64,000 nucleotides of DNA from contig NZ_JBBPCC010000020.1 of NCBI RefSeq assembly GCF_038070315.1, forward strand, positions 1-64,000, written 5' to 3'. This DNA comes from Paenibacillus_G filicis (GTDB lineage Bacteria > Bacillota > Bacilli > Paenibacillales > NBRC-103111). The position numbers and the translations under genes were made by a program. This document shows positions 16,729 to 23,678 of this stretch, piece by piece (positions within the stretch are counted from its first letter, which is position 1; each line of letters begins with the position of its first letter). The notes beneath the pieces were generated by a model. That model did no database searches. It was not told where the DNA came from and saw nothing but the letters and a program-made list of their open reading frames with translations.

Positions 16729-17541
16729 ATGCGACGTTTACGCAAATCACCAAAGGGAGCCGCCGGCAGCTCCAGGAGAGCTTCCTTGGGAGCGGCACGA
16801 ATATCTGTCGTCATTCCGGTCAGGAACGAGCGCCGTACGCTGGCGGCGGTTATCCGCGAAGCCCTTAAGGTATCTCCCGGCCGTGTGGAAATCATCGTCG
16901 TCGTCAATGGCTCTACCGACGGATCGGGGACTATCGCGGAAGCGATGGGCGCCAAGGTTGTCCGGTATGAGGAGGCGCTCGGGCATGATGTAGGGCGTAG
17001 TGTAGGGGCGCTGCATGCGACCGGGGACATCCTGCTGTTTATTGATGGAGATGCTCCGGTTCCTGCAGCACAGCTGCGGCCCTATGTCCGGGCTGTGCAG
17101 AGAGGAACGGATGTGGCGCTGAACCGATATTTGGGCCCGGTGCGCAGCAGACATACCCACCCCGTCGTCCTGGCCAAACACGTGTTAAATACAGCTTTGG
17201 GCATGTCAGGATTGCAAGGGGCTTCCATGACAACGGTTCCCCATGCGATCAGCCGCAAGGCGCTAAATGCCGTCGGGGCGCCTGCGCTTAGTGTCCCCCC
17301 GCTGGCACAGACGATGGCGATATGCTGCAGGCTGAAGGTCAGGGCGGTGCATCTGGTCAATATTGGCCGGGTCAACCGTCTGCGGGGCAGACGCAAATCC
17401 CGCCAAGGCATGGATGCGGTGGGCCAATTGATTGTCGGCGATCATCTGGAGGCTCTCCACTGGTACTTGGGACAGTCTGGGAGCCGGGGAATTTATAAGG
17501 ACCGAATCCGGAGACGGGAAACGGCAGGTGAACCGATATGA
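16729..17541 (+). CDS. GT2-family glycosyltransferase with short basic N-terminus
   Basis: A 270-residue protein. After a basic leader (MRRLRKSPKGAAGSSRR) the GT2 domain begins ISVVIPVRNERRTLAAVI, with IIVVVNGSTDGSG, LGHDVGRSVGA and LLFIDGDAPVPAAQL (the DGD acts as DxD). TVPHAISRKAL and IVGDHLEALHW are shared with the next gene, so the two catalytic domains are paralogues. GGGAGGGGG lies 9 bases before the ATG at 16729; the frame extends further up but overlaps the previous gene without family similarity. The stop overlaps the next start (ATGA). Confidence 0.83.
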   Translation: MRRLRKSPKGAAGSSRRASLGAARISVVIPVRNERRTLAAVIREALKVSPGRVEIIVVVNGSTDGSGTIAEAMGAKVVRYEEALGHDVGRSVGALHATGDILLFIDGDAPVPAAQLRPYVRAVQRGTDVALNRYLGPVRSRHTHPVVLAKHVLNTALGMSGLQGASMTTVPHAISRKALNAVGAPALSVPPLAQTMAICCRLKVRAVHLVNIGRVNRLRGRRKSRQGMDAVGQLIVGDHLEALHWYLGQSGSRGIYKDRIRRRETAGEPI

Positions 17542-19289
17542 GGAGAGTGGAACTAAAACAGCAAACCGTCTGGAGGCCGGATAAGTGGCCGGTCTTCCGC
17601 GGAAAGAGGGGATTCGGTATCAAGGCGAAGGATGAGCCTGAATCGGCTGCCTTAATGGGACGCAAGCGGGACGTGCGGATAGCCTCTGTGCCCGTTCGCC
17701 GGGCGCCAGTCCGGACCGGGAAGGTGGCAGGTGAAAGCAATTTCCGTAAGGAGGCTGCCGTACCGGGACGCAAGCGGCGGAATGCCCAGATAGCCTCTGT
17801 GCCCGTCAGCCAGGCGCCAATCCGGACCGGGAAGGTGGCAGGTGCAGGCAGCGGTTCCCGCAAGGAGGCTGCCGTACCGAGACGCAAGCGTTCGGAGGCC
17901 CAGATAGCCTCTGCGCCCGTCAGTCGGGCGCCAACCCGGTCCGGGAAGATGGCAGGTGCAGGCAGCGGTTCTCGCAAGGAGGCTGCCGTACCGAGACGCA
18001 AGCGGGAGGCCCAGATAGCCTCTGCACCCGTCAGTCGGGCGCCAGCCCGAACGGGGAAGGTGGCAGGTGCGGGTGGCGGTTCCCACAAGGAGGCTGCTTC
18101 CCCAGAGCGGAGCAGGACTGCAGTGGCAAGTATATCGCGAGTGCTGCCTGCAGCAGGGCCTATAGCAAGGCCTTCAGCACGACCAGCAGCGGTCCGGGCA
18201 CGCAGCAAGTCTCCCGTGCGGAGAGGTCTCCGAACGGCGGCGCCCAAGCGCGGCTTGGCCTCGCTGCGGAGCAAGCCGGCCTTCCGGGACGGGTACCGCA
18301 TGGGACGCGAGGATGGAACTGCAGGTGTGCCGGAGGACGGAGACGGCAAGCTGCACAGCGCACTGAACCGGTGCCTGGCCAGGCGGCTTCGCTCCCTGCA
18401 GGAGACGGGGAGCAAGCTGTCCGGGTCCCGCGCGATGAGTCAGGGGTATCTGCGCGGATATTTCTCCGCCCGCCAGGAGCCGGTGCCGGATTGGGTATTG
18501 ATGCCCGTGGAGCAATCCGTGGCAGTTGTCGTGACGGCGATGAACGAGCAGGCGACGATCAGCCGGACGCTCAGACAGGCTGCGCGTCTGGGGGTAGACG
18601 AGTTGATCGTCATCGTCAACGGCTCAACGGACCGCACCCTGCCGCTTGCCCGTAAGCAACCTGAGGCGCAGGTGGTCCATTACCCGCACCCGCTTGGTCA
18701 CGATGTGGGGCGCGCTGTTGGGGCGCGGCTGACGAAATCGGACATCGTGCTGTTTTTGGACGGGGACATCCCCATTCCCGCCGAACGGCTGGTTGCTTTC
18801 GTCCGTGCCGTCTCTCGGGGCATGGATATCGCGTTGAATGACATCGGGCCGTATCTGGGCACCTTCGGCCGCCGAGATCAGGTTACGCACATGAAGCAAT
18901 TTCTCAATGTCAGTCTCGGCCGGCGGGATTTGCAGGCCAACTCGCTAACGGCAGTGCCTCACGCGATGTCCCGTCAAGCCGTCGAGAGGCTGGGGCCTGA
19001 GCTGCTGATGGTGCCCCCAAAAGCGCAGGCGGCGGCCATTCTGCAGGGTATGCGCATCGGTGTTTCGGCGAGTGTGAACGTCATCCGCCGGAACAAGCGG
19101 CGCCGAAGCAATCAGGGGAATCTGAACCGCGTGGCGAAGCTGATTATCGGCGATCATCTGGAGGCGATCAAGCTTGCCGTCGATCAGGCCGGAGCGCGGC
19201 TGAGGTTTCCGGATAAGCAGCGTAAGCGGCTGCAGAGGGAGGAGGGGAATGCTCATGGCGATGCTGAGCATCATTATTCCCAACTATAA
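17538..19289 (+). CDS. GT2 glycosyltransferase with long basic repetitive N-terminal region
   Basis: A 583-residue protein in three parts. Residues ~1-240 are a basic low-complexity region with four ~38-residue repeats (AQIASAPVSRAP, RTGKVAGAG, RKEAAVPRRKR). Residues ~250-315 carry a short period-4 glycine stretch, FRDGYRMGREDG, like the tags on the CgeB-like proteins. Residues ~325-560 are a GT2 domain: VAVVVTAMNEQATISRTL, VNGSTDRTL, LGHDVGRAVGA, LFLDGDIPIPAERL, TAVPHAMSRQAV and IIGDHLEAIKL. It is the larger paralogue of the preceding gene and overlaps the next gene by ~40 bp. No signal peptide is visible. Confidence 0.82.
   Translation: MRRVELKQQTVWRPDKWPVFRGKRGFGIKAKDEPESAALMGRKRDVRIASVPVRRAPVRTGKVAGESNFRKEAAVPGRKRRNAQIASVPVSQAPIRTGKVAGAGSGSRKEAAVPRRKRSEAQIASAPVSRAPTRSGKMAGAGSGSRKEAAVPRRKREAQIASAPVSRAPARTGKVAGAGGGSHKEAASPERSRTAVASISRVLPAAGPIARPSARPAAVRARSKSPVRRGLRTAAPKRGLASLRSKPAFRDGYRMGREDGTAGVPEDGDGKLHSALNRCLARRLRSLQETGSKLSGSRAMSQGYLRGYFSARQEPVPDWVLMPVEQSVAVVVTAMNEQATISRTLRQAARLGVDELIVIVNGSTDRTLPLARKQPEAQVVHYPHPLGHDVGRAVGARLTKSDIVLFLDGDIPIPAERLVAFVRAVSRGMDIALNDIGPYLGTFGRRDQVTHMKQFLNVSLGRRDLQANSLTAVPHAMSRQAVERLGPELLMVPPKAQAAAILQGMRIGVSASVNVIRRNKRRRSNQGNLNRVAKLIIGDHLEAIKLAVDQAGARLRFPDKQRKRLQREEGNAHGDAEHHYSQL
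17661..18110 (+). repeat. four ~114-bp tandem repeats in the glycosyltransferase gene
   Basis: Each unit encodes ~37-38 residues with the landmarks AQIAS(V/A)PV, RTGKVAGA, KEAA and PRRKR. Copies 2-4 are closest to each other and the first is more diverged. The repeats lie wholly in the N-terminal basic region and keep the reading frame. Confidence 0.88.
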
Positions 19290-19983
19290 CGGGGCGGCTA
19301 TGCTGGAGCCTTGTCTAAAGTCGATCCGCCAATATGTCCATTGCCCCCATGAGGTCATCGTTGTGGACAATGGCTCGAGGGATGATTCCGTCAATGTCAG
19401 TATCCGCTATGATGTCAAGCTGATCGCCCTGCCGGATAATCGCGGATTTCCTGTGGCCTGCAATCTGGGCCTCAAGCTGGCTGCGGGGGATGAGCTGCTG
19501 CTGCTCAATAACGATACGCTGATGACCCGGGGGGCGATGGAGTCTCTTCGCCGCTGCTTGAATAGTAGTCCTGACATCGGCATCGTTGGTCCAATGACCA
19601 ATTATGCCAGCGGCAGGCAGCAGATGAAGGAGCGTTTCACGACGATCGACAAGACGGCAGCCCGGATCAACGTGCCGAATCCTGCCGCCTGGCAAGAGAC
19701 GACACGGATCGTTGGCCTCTGCTTCCTGTTCCGTCGCAGACTGATGGACCGGATCGGCCTGCTCGACGAGCAATTCTCGCCGGGGCATTTCGAGGATGAC
19801 GATTACTGCTACCGGGCCCGTCAGGCGGGGTACCGGCTGTTGATCGCGGGAGATTCGTTCGTATATCATCACGGCAGCGCCAGCTTCAAGCAGCAGGATT
19901 CGTGGAAGGTGCAGGAGCTGATCCGAGTTAACAGGGAGAAGTTTAAGGCGAAGTGGCACATTGACCCCCGTTCTTTTATCTAA
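19249..19983 (+). CDS. GT2-family glycosyltransferase (rhamnosyltransferase-like)
   Basis: A 244-residue GT2 enzyme: LSIIIPNYNGAAMLEPCL, EVIVVDNGSRDDSV, LPDNRGFPVACNLGL, ELLLLNNDTLMTRGAM and GHFEDDDYCYRARQ with the conserved ED and Y-R elements. Its pattern (NNDT, DNRGFPVACN) resembles rhamnosyltransferases and dTDP-sugar enzymes, which fits the rml genes upstream, but this is only suggestive. Three ATGs (19249, 19255, 19261) follow a GGGAGGAGGGG site; the first or second is likely. It overlaps the end of the preceding gene. Confidence 0.85.
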   Translation: MLMAMLSIIIPNYNGAAMLEPCLKSIRQYVHCPHEVIVVDNGSRDDSVNVSIRYDVKLIALPDNRGFPVACNLGLKLAAGDELLLLNNDTLMTRGAMESLRRCLNSSPDIGIVGPMTNYASGRQQMKERFTTIDKTAARINVPNPAAWQETTRIVGLCFLFRRRLMDRIGLLDEQFSPGHFEDDDYCYRARQAGYRLLIAGDSFVYHHGSASFKQQDSWKVQELIRVNREKFKAKWHIDPRSFI

Positions 19984-20153
19984 TGGGGATGGGCATCCGC
20001 CCAGTTGAAGACATGCCGTCTCGCATATATTGCTAAGTAACGATGAGAAGTGTCGCCGAAGCATCCGGAAGCCGGCAGAGCCGTACAAGGTGGACGGGAT
20101 TTAGCGAACCTGAACCTGATCGGCCGTACTTCCAGCGAGAGGAGGAAGCTTAC

Positions 20154-20444
20154 ATGCAAAGGCAAGTATCCAACATGATGCATCATATGGCCACGTCTCA
20201 AGAAGAAATGGTCCGTATCTTGGAAGCCAAACGTCAGGTTGCCGTGCGGATGGCCCAACTCGTCCATGCCATTCCGCCAGAATATCCCGGATTTGAGGGT
20301 GTGGAGGCACTGACGGAGAATGCGATGAGTGTGACGAAAAATATTGCGGGGTATTTGAATAGTCTGGCCGATCTGGAGGATGCGCTGGCTGATAATCTCA
20401 CCTATATTATGAAGGAAGTGCAGATTCCGGCAGGCGAGGAGTAA
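20154..20444 (+). CDS. small helical protein, first of three related genes
   Basis: 96 residues starting at the ATG at 20154 behind GAGGAGGAAG. Strongly helical, with MATSQEEMVRILEAKRQVAV near the N-terminus and a final helix rich in Asp/Glu/Leu. The pattern of a short Gln-containing helix followed by (I/M)LEA recurs in the next two genes. No family is recognised with confidence. It closes the glycosylation series and may be a structural or regulatory part of the same assembly. Confidence 0.65.
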   Translation: MQRQVSNMMHHMATSQEEMVRILEAKRQVAVRMAQLVHAIPPEYPGFEGVEALTENAMSVTKNIAGYLNSLADLEDALADNLTYIMKEVQIPAGEE

Positions 20445-20488
20445 GCGGGGGACGGGATTATTTTGACAACGGGAAATGAGGGAAGAGC

Positions 20489-20830
20489 GTGAGCAGAGCC
20501 GATGCGTATCACCGTATGCTGATGTCAGCAGCCAAATTCCAGCATAATATCGCGTTGATTCTTGAAGCGAAGGCGGTCGAAGCAGAGCGCTCCTGTCAAT
20601 GGATCTGCGGGCACGTGAGCGGTGAACACTTCGAAAACCATGGCGACCAGTTGAAGGGAACGGTCGACATCCATGACCAGCTGCTGGAGGTCATTGACGG
20701 CATGACCAAAATGGAACGGGCGCTTGCCAAACACTTATCCGTATTGCTAGGCGAGCCGGACAGCGACGGGGGGTCCGATGACAGCGGAGGCGAGGCGGGA
20801 GACTTCTTCTCGTTCGGCGATTCCAAATGA
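20489..20830 (+). CDS. small helical protein, second of three related genes
   Basis: 113 residues, GTG start at 20489 after GAGGGAAGAG. It contains LMSAAKFQHNIALILEAKAV, which lines up with MATSQEEMVRILEAK of the previous protein. The C-terminus is an acidic Ser/Gly-rich tail (DGGSDDSGGEAGDFF). Its stop overlaps the next start (ATGA). Unknown function. Confidence 0.62.
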   Translation: MSRADAYHRMLMSAAKFQHNIALILEAKAVEAERSCQWICGHVSGEHFENHGDQLKGTVDIHDQLLEVIDGMTKMERALAKHLSVLLGEPDSDGGSDDSGGEAGDFFSFGDSK

Positions 20831-21291
20831 GTTGGGCGGAGAAAGAAAACAAGGCGAAGCTTCATATGCTCAACTCTCTGGCACGCAGTCAGCGGGCGCT
20901 TACTCGTATGCTCGAAAGTATGGCCGGGCTGACCGAGTATGGGGGAGCCGAGGGGGATGGCCAGCAGGCAGAGGAGACGTCTACTTCCAGGGCAGAGGGA
21001 GAAGGGCGGCCATCTGCAGCAGCAGCCAAAGACCTGGCAGGGGGTGCGCATGCACCGTTAGCCCGGGAATGGCTGGCTCAGCTGGAGGCGCTGGGCCGTT
21101 ATCAACGGGCGATGGCAGAGCGGCTCGGTCTTATCCGTATCCGCAAGCTGCGCAGCGGGGTTCCTGCCGCTCCCTGGTTGAACGGGAACGTGACGCAAGG
21201 CAGGCAGCTCCGCAGGAGCAGTCGTCGTCCTGCAGCGGCGCCGCACGGTATAGGAGATAAGGTGGGGGCATACGCCGACCAGGCGAATTGA
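20827..21291 (+). CDS. small protein, third of three related genes
   Basis: 154 residues, coupled to the previous gene by an ATGA overlap. It begins with LHMLNSLARSQRALTRMLES, again matching the helix of the two preceding proteins. A low-complexity Gly/Glu/Ala linker and a second helix (LAREWLAQLEALGRYQRAM) follow, then a basic C-terminus. Unknown function. A strong hairpin overlaps its stop codon. Confidence 0.6.
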   Translation: MSWAEKENKAKLHMLNSLARSQRALTRMLESMAGLTEYGGAEGDGQQAEETSTSRAEGEGRPSAAAAKDLAGGAHAPLAREWLAQLEALGRYQRAMAERLGLIRIRKLRSGVPAAPWLNGNVTQGRQLRRSSRRPAAAPHGIGDKVGAYADQAN

Positions 21292-21324
21292 ACGGGAGCG
21301 AAGCTTCCCAGTTTCAATTCGCCT
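21281..21324. terminator. hairpin between convergent genes
   Basis: AGGCGAATTGAA at 21281-21292 pairs perfectly with TTCAATTCGCCT at 21313-21324 (12 bp), with a secondary GGGA/TCCC pairing in the loop. The hairpin includes the stop codon of the upstream gene. There is no T run on either side, so termination is inferred from position only. Confidence 0.5.
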
Positions 21325-21380
21325 AGTGGCCTGGTGCCGGGAGTGGCGCTTGCCGGAATGGATCGCCAGAGCCAGCAGCC

Positions 21381-22406
21381 TTAGAGCCCCTTCCAGTTCA
21401 TGATCAGTCCTCCATGCACGAACCCGCCCCCGAAGCCGAACAGCAGCAGGCGCTGTCCGGGCTGGAACAGGCCTTCCCGTACGCCCTTATCCATAGCAAG
21501 CGGGATCGTTGCCGCCGACGTATTGCCCAGCGTTTCGATCGTGTGCAGGGTCCGCTCCATAGAAATGCCGAGCTTCTCGGTGACCGATTCGATGATCCTC
21601 AGGTTGGCACTATGGGGAATGAACCAGTCGAGCTCTTCGACGGACAAGCCCGCTTGGCTCAGCAGCGCATTCACACCTACCGGAATCGTCTGGACGGCGA
21701 AGCGGTATACCTCTCGGCCATTCTGGACCAGCTTGCCGGTTCCCTTCAGCTCCTCTCCGTTCAGAACGGAAGCATTGAGCGTACGGTACAGATGCTTGCC
21801 CCCGGAGCCATCGCTTCCCGCCGTGTACGCGAGGAAGAGCGGCTGCGCATCCGGAGCCTCATCCCGTTCCAGCAGAACGGCTGCACCGGCATCCCCGAAC
21901 AGGATGCAGCTCGTGCGGTCTGTGTAGTCCGTAATTTTGGACAAGGTTTCCGCTCCGATAACGAGCGCTTTCCTGCATAAGCCGGAGCCGATCATGCCAT
22001 CGGCGACCTGCAGGCCGTAGACGAACCCGGAGCATGTTGCGCTCAGATCGAAGGCCAGCGGAGATGCGATACCGAAGTGATGCTGCACCAGGGGGGCCGT
22101 GGCGGGAAATGAAAAATCCGGCGTGCTCGTGGTGACGATGATCAGATCGACGTCCTTGAGTTCGGCGCCGTAGCGATCGACGAGATTTTGCACAGCCCCT
22201 ATGGCCAGATGGCTAGTGAACTGCGTCTCCGACACGATGCGCCGCTCGCGAATACCCGTCCGCTGTACAATCCATTCATCGTTGGTGTCAACCATGCGTT
22301 CCAGATCGGCGTTAGTCAGTACGCGATCGGGCAGGCAGCTTCCGATACCGGTCAGCCGGGATTGGAAGGCGCGTGCGCTTGTCAGGGGAAAAGATCCATT
22401 AATCAT
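21381..22406 (-). CDS. fabH: 3-oxoacyl-ACP synthase III
   Basis: 341 residues. DLSATCSGFVYGL carries the catalytic Cys (about residue 125), IPHSANLRI the His and LGNTSAATIPLA the Asn of the Cys-His-Asn triad. TNDEWIVQRTGIRERR and GDAGAAVLLE are further FabH landmarks. It condenses acetyl- or branched acyl-CoA with malonyl-ACP to start fatty acid synthesis. The ATG at 22406 follows AGAGGTG; a TTG one codon earlier is less likely. It stands alone here, without fabF. The promoter is strong and overlaps a palindrome that fits the FapR operator, so repression by FapR and release by malonyl-CoA are expected. Confidence 0.95.
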   Translation of the reverse strand: MINGSFPLTSARAFQSRLTGIGSCLPDRVLTNADLERMVDTNDEWIVQRTGIRERRIVSETQFTSHLAIGAVQNLVDRYGAELKDVDLIIVTTSTPDFSFPATAPLVQHHFGIASPLAFDLSATCSGFVYGLQVADGMIGSGLCRKALVIGAETLSKITDYTDRTSCILFGDAGAAVLLERDEAPDAQPLFLAYTAGSDGSGGKHLYRTLNASVLNGEELKGTGKLVQNGREVYRFAVQTIPVGVNALLSQAGLSVEELDWFIPHSANLRIIESVTEKLGISMERTLHTIETLGNTSAATIPLAMDKGVREGLFQPGQRLLLFGFGGGFVHGGLIMNWKGL

Positions 22407-22478
22407 CAAGAAGCACCTCTTTCGGAAGAAGGAATCGAAATCATTCGCATGAATTATGAGTATGTTCCATGACTTGAT

Positions 22479-22497
22479 ATTAGTACTTGGTACTAAT
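22479..22497. promoter_or_regulatory. FapR-type operator of fabH
   Basis: Perfect 8-3-8 palindrome ATTAGTAC-TTG-GTACTAAT; on the minus strand it reads TTAGTACCAAGTACTAA. TTAGTACC/GTACTAA half-sites are what I know of FapR boxes upstream of fatty-acid genes in Bacillus. It lies just downstream of and touching the -10 of the fabH promoter, where a repressor would block transcription. Confidence 0.8.
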
Positions 22498-22523
22498 TAT
22501 AGTGGGAATGTTTCAGATGTCAA
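22496..22523 (-). promoter_or_regulatory. sigma-A promoter of fabH
   Basis: On the minus strand TTGACA (22523-22518), a 16-bp spacer and TATAAT (22501-22496): two perfect hexamers. Transcription would start near 22489, inside the FapR-type palindrome. Confidence 0.85.
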
Positions 22524-22634
22524 CCGTCATTGAATGGTGTCAGATTGATTTGAGCAAAAAAATTCATCAGATAGCTGGGCTTCTGTCGTGAGTTGGATGA
22601 GGCTGCTCAGCATCTAGGGTAGACGCATAAGCGT

Positions 22635-23486
22635 TCACCGGTATTCGGACCTAAACGCCGTCGGGCGAGTGCCTGTGTGCTTGCTGAAGCAGCGGACAAA
22701 ATAAGAAAACGTCACGAACCCCGTAGCCTCCGCAATGTGGCCGATGGGCTCGCTGGTGTGGATGAGAAGCTGCTTGGCCTGCTCGATCCGGTAGCGGGTG
22801 AGATAATCGAGCGGCGTGCAGCCGAATGCCTTCTTCATGCAGAGAGCGATATAATTGGCGTGAAAATGCAGCTGCTCCGACAGTTGCTTATAGCTCACCT
22901 GCTCTCTGTAATGCAGACGCAAAAAAGCTGCGGCTGCGTCCGCCAGCGCCAGCTGAGGGTCGTTGGGTGCGGGGCTGCCTTCCTCCTGCAGATGAAGCAG
23001 CAGCTGTTGGAACAGGCCCTGCTGCCGGAATCGTGCCACAGCTTCCGGGCTCTCACGGAGCTGAAGAATTTCCCGCAGCCTAGCGTAGGCCATTTCCTTG
23101 GCCCGCAGTTCCCCGATTCGCGGAACGTGGAACACGAAGGATTCGATTTGCAGATAAGGGTCGGAGCTCGAGGGCGTGACGAAAGGCCCTCGTTCCGTCA
23201 CTTCGCTCCAATTACCTGGTGTTTGAAAATGCAGCCAATAGAAGTGGGTCTCTTCGCTGCAGGGCATTGTGGTCCAGTGAGAACGGTCAGGCCGGAGGAT
23301 GGCGAAGTGTCCGGCAGGGATCGTGAGCGGCAGTCCTTCTTCGGCCATATGCAGGCATCCTCCGGTCACGGCAAGCAGGTCGAATACGCCGATGCTGGAA
23401 CGGTCGGCATGTCTGCCGCCTGCAGGATAGATGTCTTCCCCGGAAGTCAGATAATGAGGGATAGGCGGAGAGGTGAATCGGAACAT
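22635..23486 (-). CDS. AraC-family transcriptional regulator with N-terminal cupin-like domain
   Basis: 283 residues starting at the ATG at 23486, chosen because AAAGGAGA lies 8 bases before it. The N-terminal half has the AraC sugar-sensor style (LLAVTGGCLHMAEEG, LPLTIPAGHFAILRPD). The C-terminal ~100 residues are a double helix-turn-helix: YKQLSEQLHFHANYIALCMK and IGHIAEATGFVTFSYFVRCF. It is divergent from the GH127 glycosidase gene and probably controls it in response to a sugar ligand (inference from arrangement). Confidence 0.9.
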   Translation of the reverse strand: MFRFTSPPIPHYLTSGEDIYPAGGRHADRSSIGVFDLLAVTGGCLHMAEEGLPLTIPAGHFAILRPDRSHWTTMPCSEETHFYWLHFQTPGNWSEVTERGPFVTPSSSDPYLQIESFVFHVPRIGELRAKEMAYARLREILQLRESPEAVARFRQQGLFQQLLLHLQEEGSPAPNDPQLALADAAAAFLRLHYREQVSYKQLSEQLHFHANYIALCMKKAFGCTPLDYLTRYRIEQAKQLLIHTSEPIGHIAEATGFVTFSYFVRCFSKHTGTRPTAFRSEYR

Positions 23487-23678
23487 TAGGGGAGTTCTCC
23501 TTTGATTGTGATTTCCTTTTATCATAAGCATATAGAAGCGGAACTGCTAGTTATTCTTCGAGAGTCATAGGTTGTAATCCGTCAAAAACAGGTTGTTATC
23601 GGCTATCGTTTCCTCCCGCCTAAGCATGCTATAGTCGTCTCAGAGCAGGGCACTCGGTTGACAAGGGAGACGATCATA

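Noticed and set aside
17372..18415. 347-codon minus-strand frame with repeats
   Set aside because: Its repeats are only the reverse complement of the basic repeats of the GT2 gene. It has no RBS or family similarity.
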